Of a DNA stretch of 53,273 nucleotides, positions 22,212 through 30,802 are shown piece by piece. Under the pieces are notes generated by a model. It saw only the letters and a program-made list of their open reading frames with translations. It made no database searches and was not told the origin of the DNA. How positions within the stretch are numbered: position 1 is the stretch's first letter; every line of letters begins with the position of its first letter. Source of the stretch: Clostridiales bacterium. Its GTDB lineage: Bacteria > Bacillota > Clostridia > Saccharofermentanales > Saccharofermentanaceae. The position numbers and the translations under genes were made by a program. Location: contig JAFZLF010000066.1 of the NCBI GenBank assembly GCA_017551625.1, forward strand, positions 1 through 53,273, in the 5' to 3' direction.

Positions 22212-22844
22212 TCAGTATTTCCCGTTCGGTGTAGGTTTTCCATGTCCGTAGTATACGGTGCGCTCGCCTAAAGCGCGAAGTTTCTCCATACTCTTTTTCG
22301 TCGCTTCTTTATCGTAATATAGATGTGCGTTTCCGGGGCGGATCCAGTTGTCGAGTGCATCGCCGACGAGCAGGTGCTTGCCATCCACATCCACACTAAT
22401 CGAGCCCAGAGTATGTCCGGGTGTTTCGATGATCTTTCCGGGGATCCCGTACGAACTGATATCGTCTCCTTCTTTGACGAAGATCAGGTTCTCCGGGCGC
22501 TCGACTTTCGTCTCTCGCAAGACCTTTTTCGACAGACCGAGAACGACTCTTCCGACGAGACCTACCGGCTTTAGCGGCTGCTTATCAAAGCTAATGAAAA
22601 GCTCTTCATCTTTTGGATGGATCGCGACCGGAATGCCGTACTTTTTCGAAAGTTTGGCCGCATTCTCCGCGTGATCGAAGTGCACATGCGTCAGTACGAT
22701 CAGCTTCATGTCATATTTGTCGCACTCTGCGGTCACTTGATCAAGTCCCGCGCCGCTGGCTGTATCAACCAGGATGGCTGTTTTTCCTTCAGAAACTATG
22801 TAGCAGTTGTCTGTCCCGATTTTGATGTGTTTGACTTCGATCAT
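22212..22844 (-). CDS. Metallo-beta-lactamase-fold hydrolase
   Basis: 210 aa, compact. Metal motif THVHFDHAENA (HxHxDH), ETPGHTLGSISV (His ligand), LLVGDALDNW (bridging Asp) and YYGHGKPTPNGKY (last His) are all present. This resembles the YcbL/glyoxalase II-like subgroup that hydrolyses thioesters, an inference. GGAGAAG site before the ATG. It shares only the fold motifs with the neighbouring MBL gene, so the pair is not a recent duplication. Confidence 0.88.
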   Translation of the reverse strand: MIEVKHIKIGTDNCYIVSEGKTAILVDTASGAGLDQVTAECDKYDMKLIVLTHVHFDHAENAAKLSKKYGIPVAIHPKDEELFISFDKQPLKPVGLVGRVVLGLSKKVLRETKVERPENLIFVKEGDDISSYGIPGKIIETPGHTLGSISVDVDGKHLLVGDALDNWIRPGNAHLYYDKEATKKSMEKLRALGERTVYYGHGKPTPNGKY

Positions 22845-22909
22845 TCTTTCTTCTCCGATCCGTAATTAGTTCTTCTTCCTTTTGATCATGCTGTCATCCT
22901 CTCAAATGT

Positions 22910-23905
22910 TTATGCGTTCATTATCGTCGGAATCACTTTCGTTTCGATGAATTCTACCCGATCGAAGATCATCGGCTTAAACGTGCCGGTCACGCCGACG
23001 GAGATGTTCTTCTCTTTGTTTACGTAGATGACGTTTCCTCCGGCTCCGATCGCCGCGTATACTTCTCTGTCCTCGAAAGGCTTGTACCAGAGATATCCGT
23101 AGTACATGTTTGCGAAGTTCCGGCCCAGTTTGAGATGCGGAGTAAGCATATCCTGAATGTATGCTTCGGAGATGACTCTCTTTCCTTCATATACGCCATC
23201 ATGAAGGACCATTTCACCCATCTTCGCAAGATCCTGCGCAGACAGGCAGATGCCCCATCCGGCCATCACCGCGCCCTTCGGATCTGTATACCATTCACGC
23301 TTTCTCGGCGCCTTGCTCATGATGTAATTGAGCTGATCGTCTTTATCGCTGACGCCATGTTCGGCCACATCCGGTATAACGAGCGGCCGGAAGAGAAACT
23401 TATTCGCGAAGTCGATGCATCGCATACCCGTCGCCTGCTCGAGCACACCTGTAAGAATCTGGATCCCGAGGGTCGCATACTTGAATTCTCCCGTGATCCC
23501 CGCGCGTCCGCCGAGAAAGTCCAGCGTCGTTCTGGTCCAGTCCTCTGAAGTACAGATCTTCGTCCACGGTTCCGAACGGTACTTATATGGCGCCGTCATG
23601 GTGAGAAGATGCTTGATCTCCACATCGTAGATGGTCTTTTCTCCCCGCTTCACCGTATACCCCGGGAAGTAATCGATCACCTTCCGGCTGACATTCGAGA
23701 TATACCCTTGATCGATGGCGATGCCGGTCAGAAGACCCATGATGCCCTTCGTGACGGACATGACATTCACCGCATCCGAGATCTTAAAGTCATGCCAGAC
23801 GTCATCAAAGACGTACTTCCCATCCTTCATGGCGCTGATCTGGCAGATGTTGCTCTCGTTTTTCCTGCTTTCTTCGATGTATTTGTGTAGTTCTTGTTTA
23901 TTCAT
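22910..23905 (-). CDS. Serine hydrolase (class C beta-lactamase-like)
   Basis: 331 aa, penicillin-binding-protein-like serine hydrolase (PF00144). The nucleophile motif is SVTK (SxxK) in VNVMSVTKGIMGLLTG, and the tyrosine motif region is EFKYATLGIQILTGVLEQATG, with Y-A-T in place of YxN. The start at 23905 (MNKQELHKYIEE) is preferred over an ATG four codons earlier because GAGG lies 7 bases before it. No signal peptide is visible, unlike secreted beta-lactamases, so it is likely an intracellular esterase or peptidase. Substrate unknown. Confidence 0.82.
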   Translation of the reverse strand: MNKQELHKYIEESRKNESNICQISAMKDGKYVFDDVWHDFKISDAVNVMSVTKGIMGLLTGIAIDQGYISNVSRKVIDYFPGYTVKRGEKTIYDVEIKHLLTMTAPYKYRSEPWTKICTSEDWTRTTLDFLGGRAGITGEFKYATLGIQILTGVLEQATGMRCIDFANKFLFRPLVIPDVAEHGVSDKDDQLNYIMSKAPRKREWYTDPKGAVMAGWGICLSAQDLAKMGEMVLHDGVYEGKRVISEAYIQDMLTPHLKLGRNFANMYYGYLWYKPFEDREVYAAIGAGGNVIYVNKEKNISVGVTGTFKPMIFDRVEFIETKVIPTIMNA

Positions 23906-23959
23906 CTTATGCCTCATTTTTCGCTAGGATTTGGACGTCCTATATGAAGCCTAATATGA

Positions 23960-24889
23960 TTAAAAATTCTTTTCAAGAGTTTTTTTCCAGAAAGTCCAAT
24001 GGGGTCCTTTTCCATAGCCGATCTTCTCATAGAAGGGATCTGCGCCGCCGGTCATATGTGTCGCGCCCAGGGCTTTCATGCGGCGGTAGTGAAGCGTAAG
24101 CGCTGCGGCCGCGAGACCTTTTCTTCTATGGTCAGGATGCGTGCACAGCGGCTCCATGTAGGCCAGGTGATTCTCCGGGACCCACCACATGCCGGAATAG
24201 CAGACGTATTCGCCATTTTCATCTTCAATGATGATATCGTAATCATGTGTCTCATGCGGAGACAGTGTCTGTGCGGATTCCACGATGCAGCGGTACTGTT
24301 TGGCCGGCGTCCAGTCATCCGAATCATCTTCCTTATCCCAGTTCTCAAACTCGCCTCTCTCCGAATGGCCGAACCCGTACCAGAGGACCTTGGCAAGTTT
24401 TAGAAGATCCACTTTGTCAGGATCGACGAACCGGTAGCCTTCGGGAAGCTCATAACTCAATTCATTTTCAAAATCGTAGACTCTGTCTTCGTACTCAAAT
24501 ACTTGTCTGTAACCGTGCTTCTCTGCGGCACTCTTGAGGCATTCCTGTCCGCCGAAAAGGACAAACTGCTGCTGGTCATCAAAGTTCGGCATTTTCGCGA
24601 TCGCGTACTCGATCATCTCGTCTGCGAGAAACTCATAGCCTCTTCGGATATTAAAGAAAATATTCGTCACAGGATCTTCGTAGAAGACCAGTGCCACGAC
24701 TTTATCTCCATCAAACCACAGCCTGTCGAGATCCGTGTACGACCTGTCCATCCATGTGGAATTCATGGCGTACTCGAAGAAAGGAGCCGCCACACCATTG
24801 TCTGCGCCCTTCTCATAAACATCGGTCAGAAAATCCCATACGAGATCGAGATCCTCCGGCAACTGAAATTGTTTCGTTGTAATGTTCAT
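23960..24889 (-). CDS. Two-domain GNAT acetyltransferase
   Basis: 309 aa. The C-terminal half is a clear GNAT domain: AYMEPLCTHPDHRRKGLAAAAL (motif A, RRKGLA) followed by GADPFYEKIGYG. The N-terminal half (DLVWDFLTDVYEKG, LWFDGDKVVALVFYEDP, CLKSAAEKHGY) looks like a degenerate GNAT domain without a usable motif A, as in the Eis-like and other tandem GNATs. AAGAGAA site before the ATG. The upstream PHP phosphatase gene ends 1 base before it, so they are coupled. Confidence 0.82.
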   Translation of the reverse strand: MNITTKQFQLPEDLDLVWDFLTDVYEKGADNGVAAPFFEYAMNSTWMDRSYTDLDRLWFDGDKVVALVFYEDPVTNIFFNIRRGYEFLADEMIEYAIAKMPNFDDQQQFVLFGGQECLKSAAEKHGYRQVFEYEDRVYDFENELSYELPEGYRFVDPDKVDLLKLAKVLWYGFGHSERGEFENWDKEDDSDDWTPAKQYRCIVESAQTLSPHETHDYDIIIEDENGEYVCYSGMWWVPENHLAYMEPLCTHPDHRRKGLAAAALTLHYRRMKALGATHMTGGADPFYEKIGYGKGPHWTFWKKTLEKNF

Positions 24890-24890
24890 T

Positions 24891-25682
24891 TTATTCTCTT
24901 TCTACACATTCATTCAGTTCTCTGATCATGTATCCGACATCCTCCGGACAGTGCGCGTCTGAAGAGGTGATGATCGGTACATTATGCTTCTTCAAGATTG
25001 AGATGAGTTCCTGATCCATGCCTAGGCCTGCCGTGTCCGGACATCTTCTGTAAGCGCCGCTGTTCTGGTCGGCGTACATGCCGTTCTTTGCCAGTGCTTG
25101 GGCCAGAGACACATAATAATCCGTCAACCGAAAAGACGGCCGGTGTCCGAAGATCTTGATCGTGTCCGGATGTCCGATCCCGTCAAAAAGCGCTGAATCC
25201 GCAAGTTTCACCGAATCTTCGAAATACCTCTCATAGGCCCGATCCACATCCACGCCTTCCCAGAGTTCCGGCTTGTGGTCGAAGGCGAAATCCCCGATGA
25301 AATGCATGCTTCCGAGAAGGAAGTCGAAACCCTTGTCCTGCGTCTGTTTACCGATAAGGTCTTCATACTTCGGGAAGTAACAGACCTCGAGTCCGAACTT
25401 GATCTTCACCGGGAATTCTTCATTTCGGACCTTCTTGATCAGTTCCAGATACTCATGAAGATTCTTCTTTCCCGCTTTCCTTATAAACCAATCATTCACG
25501 AAGCTTCTACAGGCACGAACTGAATCATACATCGGCGCGAACTCGGGGAACATATAGTTATGCTCGAGGAGCCTTATCTCATCAAGCCCCGTTTCCTGCG
25601 CGCGCTTCACAAATTCATGGATCCACTCAAGCGTGTACTCGCCTCGTTCGATATGGATATGTCCGTCGATCCGATAACTCAT
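24891..25682 (-). CDS. PHP-domain phosphatase (histidinol-phosphatase-like)
   Basis: 263 aa PHP-domain metallophosphoesterase. Metal ligands are seen in order: DGHIHIE (HxH), EHNYMF, GLEVCYFP (Glu), GSMHFIGD (His), GIGHPDTIKIFG (His) and SSDAHCPEDVG (DxH). The pattern matches HisK-type histidinol-phosphatases, but no his genes are near, so the real substrate may be another sugar or amino-alcohol phosphate. GAGGAG site before the ATG. It lies between a methyltransferase gene and a tandem GNAT gene in a tightly spaced run. Confidence 0.85.
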   Translation of the reverse strand: MSYRIDGHIHIERGEYTLEWIHEFVKRAQETGLDEIRLLEHNYMFPEFAPMYDSVRACRSFVNDWFIRKAGKKNLHEYLELIKKVRNEEFPVKIKFGLEVCYFPKYEDLIGKQTQDKGFDFLLGSMHFIGDFAFDHKPELWEGVDVDRAYERYFEDSVKLADSALFDGIGHPDTIKIFGHRPSFRLTDYYVSLAQALAKNGMYADQNSGAYRRCPDTAGLGMDQELISILKKHNVPIITSSDAHCPEDVGYMIRELNECVERE

Positions 25683-25693
25683 CTATTTTCTCC

Positions 25694-26467
25694 TCACACC
25701 TTCAAGGCTTTTGTGGCCATGGAGGTGTTGATGTAGTTATCGAGCGCATAGCATCCGCGGTCCTCGTAAAAACCACAGATCACGAATCCTGCGTCGATCT
25801 GTCCCTGGATCTGGTCCTCGATCGGATGACCCCATGAATAACCTTCCGCTTCCGCGATCTCTTTCACCTTCGGATCGTCGAGATGATCAATGTCCGCATA
25901 AGGGATCGAATACTTCAGTTCCAGTTCTCCCTTTTCGAGTTTGGCCGGATCGAAGATATACTCGAACGGAGTACCGAATCCGGAGATCAGGATGCCGCCT
26001 TTTTTCAGCACACGTCCGCACTCTCTCCACACCGGGCGAATGTCATTGACGTAGTTATTGGACCAGGGATGCACGATGATGTCGAAAGACTCGTCCTCGA
26101 ACATCGGCAGTTCCTGCATGTTGCCTTGTACGGTATGGATCACAAGCCCGTCTCTTTCCGCCGCCATCTGGTCCTTCTTCAACTGCATGGTGCTGTTATC
26201 GAAGACGGTCACTTCTGCGCCTGTCGCCGCGAGAACAGGGCCCTGCTGGCCGCCGCCACTGGCGAGGCAGAGGATCTTCTTGCCCTCCATCTCTTCCGGA
26301 AACCAGTTTCTCGGCACACGCTTCACGGGCGTGACGAAGATGGACCAGTTTCCCTTTTTTGCTTCCGCGATCTCTTCTTCCGATACCGGGATCGACCACT
26401 GGTCGTTGTTCTCAGAACGTTTATCCCAGGCACGTTCATTCGCTTTGATGTATTGTTCGTTACTCAT
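25694..26467 (-). CDS. Class I SAM-dependent methyltransferase
   Basis: 257 aa. Motif I is KILCLASGGGQQGPVLAATGA (LASGGGQQG), then VTVFDNSTMQL (motif II), FDIIVHPWSNNYV and RVLKKGGILISGFGTP (motifs IV-VI). This SGGGQQ form is common in a Clostridia group of uncharacterised methyltransferases. Substrate unknown. AGGAGG site 7 bases before the ATG; the downstream PHP gene follows 11 bases after the stop. Confidence 0.9.
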   Translation of the reverse strand: MSNEQYIKANERAWDKRSENNDQWSIPVSEEEIAEAKKGNWSIFVTPVKRVPRNWFPEEMEGKKILCLASGGGQQGPVLAATGAEVTVFDNSTMQLKKDQMAAERDGLVIHTVQGNMQELPMFEDESFDIIVHPWSNNYVNDIRPVWRECGRVLKKGGILISGFGTPFEYIFDPAKLEKGELELKYSIPYADIDHLDDPKVKEIAEAEGYSWGHPIEDQIQGQIDAGFVICGFYEDRGCYALDNYINTSMATKALKV

Positions 26468-26511
26468 TATTTTCCTCCTAAATATCTTGTCGTTGCTGAT
26501 GCAAAAATGCG

Positions 26512-27489
26512 TCAGTCTTTCTCGTAGAAGACGATGTCCATGCGGTCGTTGATGTGCTCTACTTTACCAGTCTGATGGTAGCCCATCTTCTCGTATAGAT
26601 GACAGTTTCCCTTCTCCTGCAGGATCGTATCGAGGCACCAGTTATCCGGTCCGTAGATCTTCTCTGCCTCCATGATCGCTCTCTGCGCGTATCCTTTTCC
26701 ACGGAATTCTTCCATGATCCAGATCGGCGAGATGCGCTTTCGGGATCCGTCTTTCTTATCGACCACACGAATGACACCGACGTTCTTATTCTCCGCGACG
26801 ATGAAATAGTACGTCGTCCACGGCTGGTTGAAGCGAGCTTCGATCTTATCGATCTTCTCCGAAGCGGGGCTCATATCGTAGTCCTGATATTTCGCAAGAA
26901 GTCCGGAAAAAGCCTCGACCTGCATCTTCCAGACCGTATCCAGATCTTCCTTTTTCACCGGCATCAGTTTGAGCGAATCCTTCAGGCGGTAAAACTTCGC
27001 TGTCGTGTTTCCGATGTTGCACTCGAAAGGGATCTCTTTTTCGTACTGAAATCCGAGTTTCTCAATGACTCTTCCCGATGCCGGATTTTCCGCCGCGTGA
27101 AATGCGATGATCTCCCGGACCTTCAGTGTCTCCACTGCAAACCGGATGACTTCCTTCATGGCTTCCGTGATATAGCCGTTTCCCCAGTATTTCTTCCCGA
27201 GATTATACGAGATATCCCATGCGGCAAATTCCTCATCGAAGTATAGAAGGCAGGCTCCGATGATCGTTCCGTCTTTCTTTGTAATGATCCATCGGTACCA
27301 GTCGTCTTTCTCGATATTCCCGAGTTCGAACGCCACGAATTCCTTCGTTACATTCATATCTCCCGCGGTCCACATCATGTAGCGGGACACGTCAGGATCG
27401 GACATCCAGCACGAGAAGATCTCCTGAAGATCTTCTTCCCGGATGGTTCGTAGTGTCAGTCTTTCAGTTTCCAGAACCGGTGTTTTCAT
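26512..27489 (-). CDS. Fusion of two GNAT acetyltransferase domains
   Basis: 325 aa made of two complete GNAT domains. Residues 1-170 are RimJ-type: VLETERLTLRTIREEDL start, motif A LGKKYWGNGYITEAM, then GFQYEKEIPFE. Residues 175-325 are a second domain with motif A PIWIMEEFRGKGYAQRAIM and ending in CHLYEKMGYHQTGK. Both motif A sites appear intact, so it could acetylate two substrates or bind two acetyl-CoA. GAGGAAG site before the ATG. Confidence 0.88.
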   Translation of the reverse strand: MKTPVLETERLTLRTIREEDLQEIFSCWMSDPDVSRYMMWTAGDMNVTKEFVAFELGNIEKDDWYRWIITKKDGTIIGACLLYFDEEFAAWDISYNLGKKYWGNGYITEAMKEVIRFAVETLKVREIIAFHAAENPASGRVIEKLGFQYEKEIPFECNIGNTTAKFYRLKDSLKLMPVKKEDLDTVWKMQVEAFSGLLAKYQDYDMSPASEKIDKIEARFNQPWTTYYFIVAENKNVGVIRVVDKKDGSRKRISPIWIMEEFRGKGYAQRAIMEAEKIYGPDNWCLDTILQEKGNCHLYEKMGYHQTGKVEHINDRMDIVFYEKD

Positions 27490-27535
27490 ATGCTTCCTCT
27501 TTTCCCGAACAGTATTTATGTTCCCGATACTTCGA

Positions 27536-28222
27536 TCACGCCAGCGCCCGAAGCACCTGTATCGTGATGTCCTTTACTTCTTCCGTCGCCGCCAGAAGAT
27601 TCTCTTCGTAACTATTGGTGCCGCTATACTCCGCCGTATCCGTGATGCATCGGATCGAGAGGAACGGAATTCTATTTACATAGCAGGCATGCGCCATCGC
27701 GCCCGTCTCCATATCTACAGACAACGGCTGAAACTTCCCGTTGATCTGATCACGTCCCTCATCCTCGATAAAGGCTTCACCCGTGACCATTCTTCCGAAG
27801 TAGATCTTCCCCTTCGATCTATATCCGTCGAGTGCCTCGTGCGCCTTCTTCAGGAGCTGCGGATCCGATGGGAAATATGCAGTTTTCATCCACGGATGAA
27901 ACTCCGTCAGGATGAAGTCCTCCACATCGTGATAGGCCACTTCGGTTGCCACGATCGTATCGAGGATCTTAACCTTCGGATCCATACCTCCGGCCACACC
28001 TGCGTTGATCACCTTCTCCACATGGAATTGATCGATTAGGATCTGGGTCGCGATCGCGGCGTTGACCTTGCAGGCTCCGCCGTAAAGCATCACGACATCC
28101 AGACCTCCGAGTTTTCCTTCGTAGAACTTGAGCATTGTTTTTTCTATGGTATGCTCCACTTCCATCTCTTTCAGAAACGGAGCCAGTTCATTATCGTTGG
28201 CACAGATCAGTCCAAGTTTCAT
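27536..28222 (-). CDS. mtnN: 5'-methylthioadenosine/S-adenosylhomocysteine nucleosidase
   Basis: 228 aa, the usual length. It removes adenine from methylthioadenosine and S-adenosylhomocysteine, recycling by-products of SAM use; that fits a neighbourhood with several methyltransferases. Motifs: GLICANDNELAPFLKEM start, NAGVAGGMDPKVKILDTIV (phosphorylase-like fold), YFGRMVTGEAFIED and SVDMETGAMAHAC (the VDMEtaA segment with catalytic Glu), then FLSIRCITDTA (catalytic Asp). The N-terminus reads ICANDNELA rather than the GAMeEE common in the family. Other purine nucleosidases in the superfamily are the alternative. Confidence 0.85.
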   Translation of the reverse strand: MKLGLICANDNELAPFLKEMEVEHTIEKTMLKFYEGKLGGLDVVMLYGGACKVNAAIATQILIDQFHVEKVINAGVAGGMDPKVKILDTIVATEVAYHDVEDFILTEFHPWMKTAYFPSDPQLLKKAHEALDGYRSKGKIYFGRMVTGEAFIEDEGRDQINGKFQPLSVDMETGAMAHACYVNRIPFLSIRCITDTAEYSGTNSYEENLLAATEEVKDITIQVLRALA

Positions 28223-28255
28223 GTCTCTTCTCTCTTTCCTGCTTTTTTCCGATGC

Positions 28256-29029
28256 TTACAATTCCTTGTCAGTATATCCCTTCGAGCACAGGATCGTACT
28301 CTTATCCGGGAAGACTTCTTCCAAGATGCGAAGCTCGAGCGCCTGCCGATGCTCGAAATGACGGATCAGATCGGCTTCACCGGACGTACCCTTCGCTTTC
28401 GAATACGGGCAGTTGTCGAAAAACTGCATCATCATCGGAAACCACATCTCGTTTCCGTTTTCATCGGATCTTTCCTTACGGATCACCGAAAGATTCCCCG
28501 CGATGTCGTCGGCCTTGAGGTACATGATGCGGTACTCTTTTCCATCGAGAGCCTCGCGCACTTTTCGATAAAATGCGAGGATCTCGTCATCCGAAGCAAC
28601 ACGGAACAGCATCATGTCCTCGACGATATTCTGAAAGATAGAGCACTCGAAGATGTTCCCATCCCCGTTCCAGTTCCGGAAACGCGTCAGGATGATCCTC
28701 TTAAACTCATCGAAAGAAACGCGGTTATTGTAGATCTCGTGCTGCTCGAGATCCTGATAGAATCCGTGGTCCTCGGTCCGCACCTTCGTGTAGCACACGA
28801 TGACGCGCTCGTCTTCCTCATAGGTCTTCTCCACGATCTGTTCCCGGAGTTCCGGATATTTCTCCAGCACTTCCGCATACTCTTCTTTCGTCAGATATGC
28901 ACACCAGGCCAGTTCCACCGGAGAATACTCGCCCTCGCGGATCGCCGTATACTCCGGATTCTTCTCCGAGAGTTTTCCGACCAGAGTGCTCTTTCCACTT
29001 CCCTGCAGTCCTTCCACAAAATAGTTCAT
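28256..29029 (-). CDS. P-loop NTPase, kinase-like
   Basis: 257 aa. Walker A GLQGSGKST is at residues 7-15, directly after the first beta strand, as in nucleoside and thymidylate-type kinases. Acidic and aromatic residues (EGEYSPVELAWCAYL, then ECSIFQNIVEDMML) occupy the positions of a lid and substrate region. I do not recognise a specific family. GTTAGGAG site before the ATG. Cytoplasmic; likely a small-molecule kinase or an ATPase of unknown role. Confidence 0.7.
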   Translation of the reverse strand: MNYFVEGLQGSGKSTLVGKLSEKNPEYTAIREGEYSPVELAWCAYLTKEEYAEVLEKYPELREQIVEKTYEEDERVIVCYTKVRTEDHGFYQDLEQHEIYNNRVSFDEFKRIILTRFRNWNGDGNIFECSIFQNIVEDMMLFRVASDDEILAFYRKVREALDGKEYRIMYLKADDIAGNLSVIRKERSDENGNEMWFPMMMQFFDNCPYSKAKGTSGEADLIRHFEHRQALELRILEEVFPDKSTILCSKGYTDKEL

Positions 29030-29043
29030 ACCATTCTCCTAAC

Positions 29044-29697
29044 TTAATCAATGAAAGTTTTCACGACTTCTGGAGTCGCCGCGATGTACGTTGCGCCTGC
29101 CTTCGTTAGCTCTTCCAGATCCCCGTAACCGTAAAGGACACCGATCGAATCGATGCCGACTTCATTTGCCGCCGAGACATCGTTCTCGCGGTCACCGATC
29201 ATGACAACACTACTGAGATCCGAGACGCCGCAGTTCTCGATCGCATAACGGATCACATCGGACTTATACTTCCTGTCGGAATCGTCCGACGTCGCGACGA
29301 AATCGAAATACTTTGAAAGACCGAAGTGCTCGAGGACAAGCGTCGTACCCCGGCTATTCTTCGAGGTCGCCACGACAAGTGTTTTTCCAGCGGACTTAAG
29401 TTCCGAAAGAAGCGCCTCGATCCCCGGATAAACGGTATTTTCCAGTGCTCCGCCTCGATTGAAATAGTAATCCCGATAGAAAGCGATCGCCTTGTCCGTA
29501 TCGTCTCCGGTATATCCGAGTTCCTTCTCAAACGAATCGCGAAGCGGCGGTCCGACGAACCTGCAGAAAGATGTTTTATCCGTCACCTGACCACCCATTT
29601 TTCCGACTGCATATGCAAATCCGTTCATGATGCCCGGACCGGAATCCGTCAGCGTGCCATCGAGATCGAAAAAGATATACGAATACGGTTTGCTCAT
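29044..29697 (-). CDS. HAD-family phosphatase (phosphoglycolate phosphatase-like)
   Basis: 217 aa. The start at 29697 (MSKPYSYIFFDLDGTLTDSG) carries the HAD nucleophile motif DLDGT and has a GGAGG site upstream; the long open frame before it is the antisense shadow of the GNAT gene. Motif II is VATSKNS, Lys motif III follows in KYKSDVIRYAIE, and the acidic motif IV is MIGDRENDVSAANEVG. This is the Gph/PpaX type. Its start lies 1 base after the stop of the GNAT gene upstream, so the two are coupled. Confidence 0.9.
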   Translation of the reverse strand: MSKPYSYIFFDLDGTLTDSGPGIMNGFAYAVGKMGGQVTDKTSFCRFVGPPLRDSFEKELGYTGDDTDKAIAFYRDYYFNRGGALENTVYPGIEALLSELKSAGKTLVVATSKNSRGTTLVLEHFGLSKYFDFVATSDDSDRKYKSDVIRYAIENCGVSDLSSVVMIGDRENDVSAANEVGIDSIGVLYGYGDLEELTKAGATYIAATPEVVKTFID

Positions 29698-29698
29698 C

Positions 29699-30208
29699 TT
29701 ACTTCCTCCATACGCTCTTGAATATTTCACGCGACTCGCCCTGGTAATCACCCGTTCCTTCGAAAAGCACTGTAAACCCGGTCTTCTTAAGGACATGTAC
29801 CGATGCGATGTTTTCGATGAGGCAGATGCCATACACTTCAGAGATCCCGAGCGTTTCAGCCATCTCGGCAAGGAACGCCTTGACCGCCTCGGTCGCGTAG
29901 CCGTTACCGGTGTATTTCTTTGCGATGTGATACCCGATCTCCCACGCGCCGTCCGGAAGCGGAACCATCTGCACATAGCCGATGTTGTTTTTGTCCTCTT
30001 TCGTCAGCACCGGATAGACCAGAGGCCCCTCCGATCCGCCATACTGCGACATCAGGAACTCCACTGTCTCCTGTGCCTCCTCGAGCGTCTCGAAGACCTC
30101 GTCCGGGACGAACTTTCTGGTATCTTCGTCAAGTGAATTCTCATGTACGGCCTGCGCCATATCCATGGTGAATTCTGTAATCACTAATCGTTCTGTTTCG
30201 ATTCTCAT
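29699..30208 (-). CDS. GNAT acetyltransferase, RimJ/RimL type
   Basis: 169 aa. The start at 30208 (MRIETERLVITEFT) has GGGAG at good spacing; an ATG five codons earlier has none. ETERL start, motif A IAKKYTGNGYATEAV, and ENIASVHVLKKTGFTVL near the end are all typical of RimJ-type enzymes. Substrate unknown. Contains AAAAGCACT at 29763, here encoding the T-V-L-F frame. The HAD phosphatase gene starts right after its stop. Confidence 0.9.
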   Translation of the reverse strand: MRIETERLVITEFTMDMAQAVHENSLDEDTRKFVPDEVFETLEEAQETVEFLMSQYGGSEGPLVYPVLTKEDKNNIGYVQMVPLPDGAWEIGYHIAKKYTGNGYATEAVKAFLAEMAETLGISEVYGICLIENIASVHVLKKTGFTVLFEGTGDYQGESREIFKSVWRK

Positions 30209-30226
30209 TTTCTTTTCTCCCATTCT

Positions 30227-30763
30227 TCAAAATGCAAAAAATATAAGTACGATGCACTGCAGAAGCAGAAGCGTGCACACCATCACGCATCGCATCACGA
30301 GCCCATCCGTCATAAGGAGATAAGCGCCAATGGCCACCATAGCGAGGATCCCGATGCGGCATATCCAGTTCGCTGTTTTTTTCGACTTCGGGTCCTGCCA
30401 GTTCACCAGCGTCTCAAACACCGCGAGTGTCTCGATATACGTCAATATGACACGATAGACGGACTTGTCATATGGCAGGAGGTACACCATGACGAGTGCG
30501 ATCGCCTGCATCAGGATGCCCGCTGATAAGATCGTTATGACAAAAAGCCTTTTTTCGAACGGCGTCTTTCTTTTCGGAAGGAGATCTTCTCCGATGACGT
30601 ATCCCGCGAAGAAGCAAATCGCCGCGCCAAACATGATGAGCATCCCGAGCCATTCATAGTTCCATGAGATCCCGTACTGCAGGAAGAAAGACAGTACCAT
30701 GAGAGCGATGCTCAGCACGGCCTCTCCCGCGATCTTTATGGGGCTTTTCTTCTTTTCTTCCAC
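30227..30763 (-). CDS. Integral membrane protein of unknown function
   Basis: 178 aa with about six hydrophobic segments (for example AVLSIALMVLSFFLQYGI, LGMLIMFGAAICFFAGYVI and the C-terminal MRCVMVCTLLLLQCIVLIFF). A short basic N-terminus (MEEKKKSPIK) suggests the cytoplasm. I do not recognise a family. Starts with GTG at 30763 behind GGGAG. It lies between the 4Fe-4S aldo/keto reductase and the GNAT gene on the same strand; no functional link is evident. Confidence 0.8.
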   Translation of the reverse strand: MEEKKKSPIKIAGEAVLSIALMVLSFFLQYGISWNYEWLGMLIMFGAAICFFAGYVIGEDLLPKRKTPFEKRLFVITILSAGILMQAIALVMVYLLPYDKSVYRVILTYIETLAVFETLVNWQDPKSKKTANWICRIGILAMVAIGAYLLMTDGLVMRCVMVCTLLLLQCIVLIFFAF

Positions 30764-30802
30764 ACTCTGCTCCCGTTTGTTTTTTACCTCGCCGATCCGT
30801 CT

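Noticed and set aside
21452..22844. Class B beta-lactamases
   Set aside because: Both proteins have the MBL metal motifs but no signal peptide and match general MBL-fold hydrolases better.
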